Source: Subtercola boreus (GTDB lineage: Bacteria; Actinomycetota; Actinomycetes; Actinomycetales; Microbacteriaceae). Taken from it: a DNA stretch of 64,000 bases. Made by a program: the position numbers and the translations under genes. The DNA is taken from contig NZ_NBXA01000026.1 in the NCBI RefSeq assembly GCF_003399625.1, positions 496,001 through 560,000 of the forward strand. The letters run 5' to 3'. The notes under the pieces are model-generated. The model was not told the DNA's origin and did not search any database. It saw only the letters and a program-made list of their open reading frames with translations. Positions 50,406 to 59,129 of the stretch are shown piece after piece (the stretch's first letter is position 1; each line of letters begins with the position of its first letter).

Positions 50406-52124
50406 CTAGCCGACGGCGTTCGCGGCGGCGAGCCTCGTCACCGCGATGCGCGCCCGCGAAGCAGAGGTCGCCTTCAGCGCTGCGCGTGCGAGCGCCTCGG
50501 CCTCCGCCCTGGTGTGCCGGGCGAGTTCGGCCCGCACGTCGGCGATGGCTGCCGGCGTCATCGAGAGGGAGGTGACGCCGAGCCCGACGAGCACGACGGC
50601 GAGCAGGGGGTCCGCGGCGGCCTCGCCGCACACGCCGACCGGCTTTCCGGCGTCGAGGCCGGCTCGCCCGAGCATCCCGACGAGGCGGAGCACGGCTGGA
50701 TGCCACGGATCCTGCAGGTTGGCAACCGAACCGAGCAGGCGGTCGGCGGCGAGGGTGTACTGGGTGAGGTCGTTCGTTCCGATGCTGACGAAGTCGGCCG
50801 TCTCGAAGATCTGGTCGGCGACGAGCGCGGACGAGGGAACCTCGGCCATCACGCCCGCAACCTGGATGCCGAGCTCCCGGGCGACGGTGGTGAAGTATTC
50901 GGAGTCGTCGGCGTCGGCGACCATCGGCGCCATCACCCAGAGGTCGACGCGTTCGCTCGCGCCACCCCCGCCGTGCCGCCCGGCACCGAGCACCCCGGCG
51001 CCGTTGACGGCCTCCTCCGCCCGCGCGAGCGCGGTGAGCTGGTCGATCAGGATCTGCTCGCTCGCCCGCAGAGCACGGATCCCCCGGAGCCCGAGCGCCG
51101 GGTTCTCCTCGGGGGCGTCGTTCAGGAAGCTGAGCGGCTTGTCGGCGCCCGCGTCGAGCACGCGGACGACGACCTTCTTGCCTGCGAAGGCGCGCAGCAT
51201 CCGCTCGTACTCGACGAACTGTTCGTCGACCGTCGGCGCGACGCTCGCGTCGAGGAAGAGGAATTCCGTGCGGAACAGCCCGACGCCCTCCGCGCCGGCG
51301 GCCAGTGCTTCTGCAGCGCCGTCGGCCGAGCCGAGGTTCGCGAGCAGCGGGATGGCCGTGCCGTCGGCGAGCGCGCCGGGCGTCAGGGGAGCCGCGGCGA
51401 GGCTCGCGCGTTCGGCGATGCGCTGGCGGGCATCCTCAACATCGCTGTCAGAAGGCGATGTGTCGACGGTGCCGGCCGCGGCATCCAGCACCACAAAGGT
51501 GCCGTCGGCGATGTTCTCGGCGCCCTCGACCCCCACGATGGCGGGAATCGACTTCGACCGAGCCAGGATCGCGGTGTGCGAGGTGGGCCCACCCTCGCGC
51601 GTGATCAGCCCCATCACCTTGTCGAGGTCGAGCAGCGCCGTGTCGGCGGGGGCGAGGTCGTGGGCGACGAGGATGAACGGCGCGTCGGACTCGGGGATGC
51701 CCGGAGCCGCCACCCCGCGGAGGTTCGCGATCACGCGGCGGGAGACATCGTCGAGGTCGGTTGCGCGCTCGGCCATGTAGCCGCCCATCTGCACGAGCAG
51801 ATCGCGGAATCCGGCATAGGCCTCGAACACCGCGCGCTCGGCGGTCCTTCCGTCGCCGAGGCGGGTCTCGATGTCCTCGACGATGGTCGGGTCAGCGGCC
51901 ATCAGGGACTGGGCGTTCAGAACGTCCTGCGCCTGGCCACCGGCCTTCTCGCCTCGCGCTTCGAGGTCGGCCGAGACGGCAGCCAGGGCGGCCTGCACTC
52001 GCGCGAAGGCCTCAGGCTGCGGCTCGGTGGAGACCTCGTCGACCGGTTCGGCGAGAGGTTCGGGCATCCGCAGAGTCGGGCCCACAGCGACCGACCGACC
52101 GACTCCGACACCGTTCAACACCAT
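50406..52124 (-). CDS. ptsI: PTS phosphoenolpyruvate-protein phosphotransferase (enzyme I)
   Basis: Enzyme I takes phosphate from PEP and passes it to HPr, supplying all PTS transporters. The 572-residue protein has the phosphorylated His in GGPTSHTAILARS (about 185-195), the PEP-site runs GAEGVGLFRTEFLFL, VVRVLDAGADKPL, LGLRGIRALRA and SIGTNDLTQYTLAADR, and the active Cys in GVCGEAAADP. Its length is normal. HPr is not in this window. It is divergent from the coupled operon starting at 52271; the fructose PTS it would feed lies 8 kb downstream. Confidence 0.96.
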   Translation of the reverse strand: MVLNGVGVGRSVAVGPTLRMPEPLAEPVDEVSTEPQPEAFARVQAALAAVSADLEARGEKAGGQAQDVLNAQSLMAADPTIVEDIETRLGDGRTAERAVFEAYAGFRDLLVQMGGYMAERATDLDDVSRRVIANLRGVAAPGIPESDAPFILVAHDLAPADTALLDLDKVMGLITREGGPTSHTAILARSKSIPAIVGVEGAENIADGTFVVLDAAAGTVDTSPSDSDVEDARQRIAERASLAAAPLTPGALADGTAIPLLANLGSADGAAEALAAGAEGVGLFRTEFLFLDASVAPTVDEQFVEYERMLRAFAGKKVVVRVLDAGADKPLSFLNDAPEENPALGLRGIRALRASEQILIDQLTALARAEEAVNGAGVLGAGRHGGGGASERVDLWVMAPMVADADDSEYFTTVARELGIQVAGVMAEVPSSALVADQIFETADFVSIGTNDLTQYTLAADRLLGSVANLQDPWHPAVLRLVGMLGRAGLDAGKPVGVCGEAAADPLLAVVLVGLGVTSLSMTPAAIADVRAELARHTRAEAEALARAALKATSASRARIAVTRLAAANAVG

Positions 52125-52270
52125 CGTGATCTCCTTCGACCGGCAGGCAGTGCTGCGTCCGTCGTCTCCAGAGTAGTGCGGAGGATGATCGGGGCGCCGT
52201 TCCGCACTCGCGGCTTAGTCTGACGAATTCTCAGCTTGAGCTCGTCTGAGCATCTAGACTGTTCCCGGGG

Positions 52271-53926
52271 ATGATCGTCGCGGCATTCCCGGGAGGAGAT
52301 CGCTTGTCCAGGCCGAGTTCCCGGTCGCCCCACCCGCACTACTCGCGGCCGGGGCGGCTGCTTCGCCAAGCGGTGCTGCGCCTTTCGACGGCGATCGTCA
52401 CAGCGTTCTACGGCGTCTACCGGCTGCACCCCGTGCTCTGGCGTTTCACCGCCCGGCACTACCACCCGTCGTTCGAGCGGTTCGCCCGCTGGAACGCCTG
52501 GGCGATCTGCCAGCAGGCCTACCTCGACGTGCCCGCCTATCGCCGGTACCTCGACGAGCACGACTTCGTCTTCGACTGGTGGAACCTGTCGTCGTACCAG
52601 CCGACGTCGAAGAAGGAGTACGTCGACCGATACTCGGAGGAGGAGCGCTGCTGGAACGGTGAGATCGTCACCGTCGGAACAGTCGTCGACGAGTCGAGCG
52701 GATCCAGCGGCAAGCCCTACAACTGGATGCGCTCCAAAGACGAACTCGACACCGTGCACAAGAACGTTGCCGGCTACATCACCCTCCTGTTCGGCAGTCG
52801 CAGGCTCTTCTGCATCAACGCGTTCTCGATGGGGGCCTGGGCGACCGGCACGAACACCGGCCAGGCGATGTCGAAGATCGCGATGGTGAAGAACACCGGG
52901 CCGGACATCGACAAGATCGTCGACACGCTGGCGCACTTCGGCCCGGGGTACACCTACCTGATCAGCGCCTATCCTCCTTTTCTGAAGCACCTGCGCGACC
53001 GGCTCGACGCCGAGGGGTTCGACTGGGACGCCTATGAGCTCAACGGTTTCGTGGGCGGCGAAGCTCTGACCGAGGGTCTCAGGGACTACATCGAGAAACG
53101 CTTCGTGCGGGTGTACTCGGGCTACGGGGCATCCGATCTGACCATCGGGATGGCCGGTGAGAGCGACCTCTCGGTCTGGCTGCGGCGGAGCCTCGTGGCC
53201 AACAGCGACCTGCGGGCGCTCGTACTCGGGCCGGATGAGGACCGCACGCCGATGGTGTTCCAGTACAACCCGCTTGAGACATACCTCGAGACGACCGCCG
53301 ACGGCGAACTGCTGGTGACGCTCAACTCGACCGCGATCATGAGCCCGAAGGTGCGCTACAACATCGGCGACGAGGCGGCGATCGTGACGTTCCCCGAGAT
53401 GCAGGCGTTGGTCGGGCACTTCCCACGGCTCGCGCTCGCTTTCGAGCGGGCATTCGCGTCGCAGCGCATGAAGTTGCCGTTCGTGCTGCTCTTCGGGCGA
53501 AAGGACTCCACGATCTCGTACATGGGAGCCAACATCTATCCGATCGACGTGGAGAACGGGCTGTACCTCGACAATCCGTTCGCCTCCACCATCGAGTCGT
53601 TCAAGCTCAGCCTGCTCGACATCGGGGGGCTCGAGCAGCGGCCCGTCATCCACCTGCAGCTGCGCTCCGGCGCAACGCTTGCTCCGGATGACCGGCAGAG
53701 GCTCCGCGAGGCGTCAGCGTCGGGCGTGCTGCGGCACCTCGCCAGCGTCTCGCGCGACATCGCCCAGTCGCTCGAGGAGGATCCGACCGCCGCCGACGTG
53801 CGCATCGAGGTGCACGACCACGGCACGGGCGTGTTCGAGCACGGGTCGTCGAAGATCAAGAACGTCTACCTGGTGGATGCCGCGGACCGCGGTGGGGTGG
53901 GTGCGGAGCGCACCGGACACCGATGA
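52271..53926 (+). CDS. PaaK/CapK-like adenylate-forming enzyme
   Basis: The 551-residue protein resembles phenylacetate-CoA ligase-type adenylating enzymes: phosphate loop VDESSGSSGKPYNW, DIDKIVDTLAHFGPGYTYL, VYSGYGASDLTIGMAGE (adenine site), FVLLFGRKDSTISYMGANIY (hinge and C-terminal domain). It would activate a carboxylate as an adenylate, possibly with transfer to CoA or an amine. The N-terminus has a 60-residue Arg-rich extension whose first part may be mis-started. It opens a run of five genes joined by 4-nt overlaps; its stop overlaps the next ATG. Confidence 0.82.
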   Translation: MIVAAFPGGDRLSRPSSRSPHPHYSRPGRLLRQAVLRLSTAIVTAFYGVYRLHPVLWRFTARHYHPSFERFARWNAWAICQQAYLDVPAYRRYLDEHDFVFDWWNLSSYQPTSKKEYVDRYSEEERCWNGEIVTVGTVVDESSGSSGKPYNWMRSKDELDTVHKNVAGYITLLFGSRRLFCINAFSMGAWATGTNTGQAMSKIAMVKNTGPDIDKIVDTLAHFGPGYTYLISAYPPFLKHLRDRLDAEGFDWDAYELNGFVGGEALTEGLRDYIEKRFVRVYSGYGASDLTIGMAGESDLSVWLRRSLVANSDLRALVLGPDEDRTPMVFQYNPLETYLETTADGELLVTLNSTAIMSPKVRYNIGDEAAIVTFPEMQALVGHFPRLALAFERAFASQRMKLPFVLLFGRKDSTISYMGANIYPIDVENGLYLDNPFASTIESFKLSLLDIGGLEQRPVIHLQLRSGATLAPDDRQRLREASASGVLRHLASVSRDIAQSLEEDPTAADVRIEVHDHGTGVFEHGSSKIKNVYLVDAADRGGVGAERTGHR

Positions 53927-54810
53927 GGACCACCGACTTCTCGCAGACACCGAGACAGGGTCGTGCCGAGGCGATCGTGATCGGGGAGTTCGGCCTGCAC
54001 GCCGCCGCCGTGTCTCGTCGGTCCCTCGGGGAACTGCGCCGGGCAGAGGGGTATGTCTGGCACCGTGGTTTTCGCCGACAGAGCATCCGGGGGGTGATTG
54101 CCCTCTTTTCGTCTCAGGAGAGCGCGGAACTCTACAGAGGCCAGCTACAACGCGCGTCTGGCCACACCCGACTGTTGGTCGCCGACCCGAACGGTTACAG
54201 CAACGGAGTGTGGCGCGCCGAAGGCAATGTGATGGCGCACATCCCGACCTTCACCCCCACCTCGGTCGAGGCCGGACACGGAACCCCGGGACCGCCCGTC
54301 GCCCACCCCACCGCAGCCGCCCCGGCCACGTCCGCGATCAATCGACACACCGAAAATGGTCGGTATCCTCGCGCCAAACAGACAGTTTTCGGTATATCGA
54401 TGGGGAAGGCGCCCGCGGAGACGGCGCGCGCGGTGACGGATGCCCGTGCCATGTTCATCGGGGCGACCAAGTATCGCGGGCCGCGGGCACTCGTTCAGTT
54501 GTCCCGCACCTGGTATCCGATGGTGGCGCGGATGCAGCCGCTCCGCGGCTACATCTGGCACACCGTGTACTGGGAACCGCCCTTCACCCTCGGAACCCTC
54601 GCGTTCTTCGCCACGCGCGACGATCTGCTTTCATTCGCCAGACTTCCGGCCCATCGCACGCTCATGCAGTGGATCACCCGTGACACCAGGAACGGCACGG
54701 GTGGGTACATTCGCCTGCACCTCGCCGCCGGCGAGGCCCCCGGGGACGGAACGGCGCCCCCGCCCACCCCGCCGCCACCCGCACCCCGCGCCGACGGGGG
54801 CGCCCGATGA
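53923..54810 (+). CDS. Protein with two related halves (monooxygenase-like fold suspected)
   Basis: The 295-residue protein has two similar halves: an N-terminal one (AAAVSRRSLGELRRAEGYVW, HRGFRRQSIRGVIALFSSQE) and a C-terminal one (ALVQLSRTWYPMVARMQPLR, GYIWHTVYWEPPFTLGTLAF, FATRDDLLSFARL). Each has a GY(V/I)WH motif and a strand-helix pattern like ferredoxin-fold (ABM) monooxygenases. A Pro/Ala/Thr-rich linker joins them and the end is Pro-rich. I do not know a family name. The ATGA overlaps on both sides place it firmly in the operon. Confidence 0.65.
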   Translation: MRTTDFSQTPRQGRAEAIVIGEFGLHAAAVSRRSLGELRRAEGYVWHRGFRRQSIRGVIALFSSQESAELYRGQLQRASGHTRLLVADPNGYSNGVWRAEGNVMAHIPTFTPTSVEAGHGTPGPPVAHPTAAAPATSAINRHTENGRYPRAKQTVFGISMGKAPAETARAVTDARAMFIGATKYRGPRALVQLSRTWYPMVARMQPLRGYIWHTVYWEPPFTLGTLAFFATRDDLLSFARLPAHRTLMQWITRDTRNGTGGYIRLHLAAGEAPGDGTAPPPTPPPPAPRADGGAR

Positions 54811-55970
54811 GCGTCACCGTCGAGCAGGTCACCACCCGCGCCGCGCTCGCCGAGTTCATCGCCCTGCCGCTCCGGCTCCAGCCGCGGAACCTGGCCGTGC
54901 CACTGCTCGAGGCGAGCATCCGATCGTGGTTCACCGGGCGGAGCCCGCATCCGGAGCCCATCGCGCTGCTGCTCGCCCGCGACAGCAGAGGAACCGCGGT
55001 CGGCCGCACGACAGCGCACACCGACCGCCGGCTCGATGCGAGACTCGGCGAGCGGTTGCAGCTGTTCGGCGCCACCGATTTTCGCGACGGCGAGGCGGCC
55101 GCAGCCCTCTTCGACGAACTCGAGCGGCGGGCCACGGATGAGGGCGCCGCCGCGCTGTTAGGCCCGGTGTCACTGCTGCCGAACCAGGCCGGTGGCGTCA
55201 TCACCTCGGGATTCGAGGAGCGCGGCTTCGTCGATTCCGCCTGGAACGACGCCCTCACCCCGATCGTCTACGAGGCGGAGGGGTTCGAACGCTGGGGCGA
55301 GGCCGACACCTGGATCGTCGAGATGGGCCGGGCACCAGCGACCGCACCCGAGACCGAGGAATGGACTGCGGCGGGCCTCCGCCTCGAGCATGGATCGAAG
55401 CGGGAGATGAAACGGCTGATCCCGGAGCTGCTGACGCTCCTGAATGCCTCGTTCGCCCAGCTCCCGTACTACACCGAGATCTCCGCCGCCGAGATGGTTG
55501 CGGCAACCGACGGTCTCGCGTTCCTCCTCGACGAGAACCTGCTGCTGTTGGCCCGCGACAAGGCGTCGGGCCGGGCTGTGGCATTCGTGCTGGTCGTTCC
55601 CGACATCACCGCATTCGTGCAACGGGTGGGCGGGCGACTGACGCTCATCCGGCAGCTGCAGCTGCTCGCGACCCGGGGAGACTACCGGCGGGATGCGATC
55701 CTCGTCATCCAGGGCACGGATCCGGGCAGACAGGGGCAGGGCATCCTGAGCCTGCTGAGCCGCCAGCTGCAGGCCAACCTGGTGGCCGGCGGGTACGGCG
55801 CGCTCCGCAGCACCTATGTGGGGCGCGACAATCCCGCGTCGGCGGCACAGTTCACCCGGTTCGGCGGTCGCCCGCTGCACGGCTACACGTTCTACCGGCG
55901 CCCCGTGCTGCCGCCGGATGCCCGGGGTGCCGCAGCCCGCACGAACGACCCAGAGGGAGACCACCCGTGA
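54807..55970 (+). CDS. GNAT-type N-acetyltransferase (long form)
   Basis: The 387-residue protein has a degenerate N-terminal GNAT-like half (IALLLARDSRGTAVGRTTAH) and a better C-terminal half with the acyl-CoA loop region VIQGTDPGRQGQGILSLLSR (family Q/R-x-x-G-x-G/A) and RFGGRPLHGYTFYRRPVL at the end. A central DITAFVQRVGGRLTLIRQLQ segment is typical of long hydrophobic-acyl or peptidyl GNAT proteins. Possible substrate: the product of the adenylating enzyme or a carrier-linked amine. It is coupled to both neighbours. Confidence 0.75.
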   Translation: MSVTVEQVTTRAALAEFIALPLRLQPRNLAVPLLEASIRSWFTGRSPHPEPIALLLARDSRGTAVGRTTAHTDRRLDARLGERLQLFGATDFRDGEAAAALFDELERRATDEGAAALLGPVSLLPNQAGGVITSGFEERGFVDSAWNDALTPIVYEAEGFERWGEADTWIVEMGRAPATAPETEEWTAAGLRLEHGSKREMKRLIPELLTLLNASFAQLPYYTEISAAEMVAATDGLAFLLDENLLLLARDKASGRAVAFVLVVPDITAFVQRVGGRLTLIRQLQLLATRGDYRRDAILVIQGTDPGRQGQGILSLLSRQLQANLVAGGYGALRSTYVGRDNPASAAQFTRFGGRPLHGYTFYRRPVLPPDARGAAARTNDPEGDHP

Positions 55971-57307
55971 CCGACCCGAACTCGATTCGCCTGCTCAAGA
56001 GCCTCATCGCGCTGGCGGGGCGGGCGCCGTCGCCGCACAACACCCAGCCGTGGTCGCCGCACATCGTGGGCGGAGCGGGTGGCGGCGACCGTTGTGCCGG
56101 GGGCGACCCGGATGGCGGGGGTAGCGGCACCGGCGGCGGCTCGTCCGGCACCGGCGGCGGCTCGTCCGGCACCGGCGGCGGCGGCGCCGTCGAGGTGAGC
56201 GTGGTGCCGAGCCGCACCCTGCCGGCCGGCGATCCGAGCTTTCGTGACGTCGTCCTGTCGCTCGGGGCCTGGGTCGAGAGTTTCGCCATCGGCGCCGCCG
56301 AGGCGGGGTTCGACACGCGCGTGCAGACCCTCGCACCCCTGGAACGACTCGAGGAACTGCCGCTCTCCGGGCCCGCCGACCCCGCACGCCCGGTGCTGCG
56401 CGTCAGCCTCGAAACGGCCGCCCCGCTGAGGGTGCCCGTGCCGCTGGCGGTGCCCGAACCGGGCGCCCCACCCACCACCCAGCGCCCCTTCACCTCCGCC
56501 GAGGTTCGCGACAGAGCGGTGTTCCGCGGACGCCTGGTCGGTCATCCGGCGACCTGGGACAACCTCAGCGACGTGGACCTTCCACCGTGGCTCAGCCTCC
56601 GGAGGCTCGACGACAGGGCGATGTCGTACCTCAGCCGGCTCGGGATCGCGTTCACCGCATCGCGCCCGAGCGTGGCGAAGGAGCTGCTGCACTGGCTCCG
56701 CCTCGACCCCGCGCACCCGCGGTACACCGAAGACGGCATGACCGACGTGATGCTCGGCATCCCGAGCCCACTGGCCCGGCTCGCGACCCCGGCGACACGG
56801 TGGCGACGCATCCGGGACCCTCTTCTCGGCGCCGCTGGAATCGTGGGACGCACTGCCGAGTCGCTCGAACGGGCACGCACCCTCCGCCCGCTCTCCCTGT
56901 CGCTCGGCGAGAGCGCGTCGGAGTCCGCCACCCACCTGGTGCTCGTCGCGAACGCCCGACTGGCCGCGCTCGACGACTGTCCGCGCGTGACGGCCGCGAT
57001 GGACAGCCGCATCGGCGTCTCGGAACCCGACGCCCTCGAAGCGGGACGCGTGCTCCAGCGTCTGTGGCTGCACGCGCACCGGCTCGGGCTGGTCGTCTCG
57101 CCGCACTCGGAGCTCATCGATTCCCCCCTGGCGCACGGGCTCCTCCGAAAGCGCCTGTCGCTCGGTCGGAGCGATGTGGCCCTGTCGGTCTTCAGCGCCG
57201 GAGTGGCATCGTCCGGGGTTCCGCGGTCGCCGCGGCTGACGGACGCCCGCGGACACGGTGCGGCCGGGGCCGGCAGCGGCAGCCACGCCGCCAGCGGCAC
57301 CCGATGA
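55967..57307 (+). CDS. Nitroreductase-like (Acg-type) flavoprotein
   Basis: The 446-residue protein starts at GTG 55967 (GTGA overlap). The nitroreductase N-terminal FMN motif RAPSPHNTQPWSPHI is at about 18-32; LHWLRLDPAHPRYTEDGM and the C-terminal LQRLWLHAHRLGLVVSPHSE (family R-xx-L-A...G-l-xx-P) fit the Acg-like nitroreductase group, which often only binds or stores FMN. A Gly/Ser linker (GGGSSGTGGGSSGTGGG) interrupts the N-terminal part, encoded by 21-bp repeats. Role in this operon, perhaps a reductive step, is inferred. Confidence 0.72.
   Translation: MTDPNSIRLLKSLIALAGRAPSPHNTQPWSPHIVGGAGGGDRCAGGDPDGGGSGTGGGSSGTGGGSSGTGGGGAVEVSVVPSRTLPAGDPSFRDVVLSLGAWVESFAIGAAEAGFDTRVQTLAPLERLEELPLSGPADPARPVLRVSLETAAPLRVPVPLAVPEPGAPPTTQRPFTSAEVRDRAVFRGRLVGHPATWDNLSDVDLPPWLSLRRLDDRAMSYLSRLGIAFTASRPSVAKELLHWLRLDPAHPRYTEDGMTDVMLGIPSPLARLATPATRWRRIRDPLLGAAGIVGRTAESLERARTLRPLSLSLGESASESATHLVLVANARLAALDDCPRVTAAMDSRIGVSEPDALEAGRVLQRLWLHAHRLGLVVSPHSELIDSPLAHGLLRKRLSLGRSDVALSVFSAGVASSGVPRSPRLTDARGHGAAGAGSGSHAASGTR
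56126..56184 (+). repeat. 21-bp tandem repeat encoding a Gly/Ser linker
   Basis: GGCACCGGCGGCGGCTCGTC plus C is repeated at 56126 and 56147, with a third partial unit from 56168. Each full unit encodes GTGGGSS in the nitroreductase-like gene. It may vary in copy number between strains. Confidence 0.8.
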
Positions 57308-58281
57308 CCGCGATCCCGCGCCGCGTGCGCGCCTGGGGCTGGGTCATGGACCGCTTCCCCTCGATGCACATCGCCACCATGAGCCCGACCGACATCGCCC
57401 ACAACCAGACCATGCAGCACGTGCCGGCGCTCGCCCGCCGGCTTCTGTTCGGCGCGCGGCACCGGGGGGTGCGGGTGGATGATCGTTTCCTCCCGACCCC
57501 GGCCGGAGCCCTGCCCGTGCGCATCTACCGGCCGAAGCCCGGCACTCCCCCCGGCACCGGCCCCCTCCCCGTCGCGCTCTACCTCCACGGCGGCGGCTGG
57601 ACCCTGTTCGGCGCCCTCGACATGTGCGACTGGCTCCCGAGCCGGGTCGCCGCGGAGCTCGGCGCCATCGTGATCGCGGTCGACTACCGACTCGCCCCGG
57701 AGCATCCGTTCCCCGCCGCCGTCGATGACGCGTACAGCGCACTCGAGTGGGCGGCCGCGAACGCCGACGCGCTCGGCGGCGACCCGGATCGCCTTGCGGT
57801 GTTCGGCGACAGCGCGGGCGGCAACCTCGCCGCTGTGCTGACACAACTCTCCCGCGATCGCGGCGGCCCACAGATCGCCGCGCAGGGCCTCATCTACCCC
57901 GTCACCGACACCACGCTCGACGACCGATCGATGCGGCAGAACGCCGAGAAGCCCGTTCTGCACCAAACGGACATGCGACGATTCTTCGACCTCTATCTGG
58001 GCGACGAAGCGGAGGACACCGTGCGATCGGATGCCCGCGCAGCCCCTCTGCGAGCCGAAGACCTGAGCAGGCTTCCGCCTGCCCTGGTGCAGCTCGCCTC
58101 CCATGATGTGCTGCGTGATCAGGGAATTCGTTACGCCGAGCGACTGGTTGATGCGGGGGTGCTGACCGAGGTGCAGATCTATCCTGAGGCGACCCACGGC
58201 TGGGTCACCTACCCCGGAATCATGGCCGTCTCCCGACGGGCAACGAACGACCTCGTGAGGTTTCTGCGCGCACACACTTGA
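57304..58281 (+). CDS. Alpha/beta hydrolase of the hormone-sensitive lipase family
   Basis: The 325-residue esterase/lipase has the HGGGW oxyanion motif (95-99), nucleophile FGDSAGGN (Ser170), the Asp/Asn region ALVQLASHDVLRDQG and catalytic His in PEATHGWVTYPG. It is the last gene of the coupled operon and would cleave an ester, thioester or acyl adduct; what it acts on is not evident. ATG 57304 overlaps the previous stop (ATGA). The fructose-operon promoter begins within its end. Confidence 0.9.
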   Translation: MTAIPRRVRAWGWVMDRFPSMHIATMSPTDIAHNQTMQHVPALARRLLFGARHRGVRVDDRFLPTPAGALPVRIYRPKPGTPPGTGPLPVALYLHGGGWTLFGALDMCDWLPSRVAAELGAIVIAVDYRLAPEHPFPAAVDDAYSALEWAAANADALGGDPDRLAVFGDSAGGNLAAVLTQLSRDRGGPQIAAQGLIYPVTDTTLDDRSMRQNAEKPVLHQTDMRRFFDLYLGDEAEDTVRSDARAAPLRAEDLSRLPPALVQLASHDVLRDQGIRYAERLVDAGVLTEVQIYPEATHGWVTYPGIMAVSRRATNDLVRFLRAHT

Positions 58282-58337
58282 CAACCGGACACAATCGGGG
58301 GTAAAACAAACAAAGCAAATATCTGCGATGTTTGTTT
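58278..58337 (+). promoter_or_regulatory. Promoter and operator of the fructose operon
   Basis: TTGACA at 58278-58283 precedes a weak -10 (TAAAAC around 58302-58307). AAACAAAC (58304-58311) and GTTTGTTT (58330-58337) are perfect 8-bp inverted copies 18 nt apart, suiting a DeoR-type repressor overlapping the -10 and start site, just ahead of the regulator gene. Confidence 0.6.
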
Positions 58338-58367
58338 CAGATCGAACCCTCGACAACGGAGTCCACC

Positions 58368-59129
58368 GTGTACGCCACCGAACGCCACCAAGCCATCCTC
58401 GATGAGGCGCGTCGAGCTGGTCGCGTCGACGTTCGCGAGCTGAGCGAGAACCTCGCTGTCACACCGGAGACCATCCGCCGCGACCTGACCACGCTCGAAC
58501 GCCGCGGACTCGTGCAGCGCGCCCACGGCGGAGCGATCCCCGTCGACCGCCTGGGCATCGAACCCGGCATCTCCGACAGGGAGAGCCTGCTCTCGGTCGA
58601 GAAGAGCAACATCGCCCGCGCAGCCCTCCAGGAGGTGCCCGACGGCGGATCCATCATCATCGACGCCGGCACCACCACCGTGCGCCTCGCCGAGCTGCTG
58701 CCCACCGACCGCGAGCTCACCGTCGTGACGCACTCGCTGCCCGTCGCCCTGCTGCTCTCGACCAAGCCGAACATCGACCTGCACTTTTTGGGCGGCCACA
58801 TCCGCGGGCGCACGCTCGCAGCCGTCGGACCCTGGATCCAGCAGGCGATCGCCACGGTGTCGGTGGATGTCGCGTTCATCGGCATCAACGGCCTCACGGT
58901 CGAGCGCGGCCTCACCACACCCGATCTCGACGAGGCCATCGTGAAGTCCACCCTGGTCGCCGCCGCCCGTCGCGTCGTGGTGCTCGCCGACCACAGCAAG
59001 TTCGGCCGGCAGGACTTCGGACTCGTCGCCCCGCTCTCCGCTGTCGACGTCATCATCACCGACCGGGGGCTCGACGGCGAGCTGTACGACGAGATCGTCA
59101 CCGCCGGCACCGATGTGGTGCGCGCATGA
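58368..59129 (+). CDS. fruR: DeoR-family transcriptional regulator (fructose operon)
   Basis: The 253-residue repressor has the DeoR helix-turn-helix (RVDVRELSENLAVTPETIRR, then DLTTLERRGLVQRAHGGAIP) and a sugar-phosphate isomerase-like effector domain (SIIIDAGTTTVRLAELL, VVVLADHSKFGRQDFGLVA), where fructose-1-P is the probable ligand. A TTG at 58332 extends the frame, but GTG 58368 with GGAG upstream matches the family start (MYATERHQ). It heads the operon and its stop overlaps fruK (ATGA); it presumably represses its own operon through the inverted repeat upstream. Confidence 0.9.
   Translation: MYATERHQAILDEARRAGRVDVRELSENLAVTPETIRRDLTTLERRGLVQRAHGGAIPVDRLGIEPGISDRESLLSVEKSNIARAALQEVPDGGSIIIDAGTTTVRLAELLPTDRELTVVTHSLPVALLLSTKPNIDLHFLGGHIRGRTLAAVGPWIQQAIATVSVDVAFIGINGLTVERGLTTPDLDEAIVKSTLVAAARRVVVLADHSKFGRQDFGLVAPLSAVDVIITDRGLDGELYDEIVTAGTDVVRA

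Noticed and set aside
58332-58367. TTG start for the DeoR-type regulator
   Set aside because: It lies inside the operator-like inverted repeat; GTG 58368 has a ribosome site and the family N-terminus.
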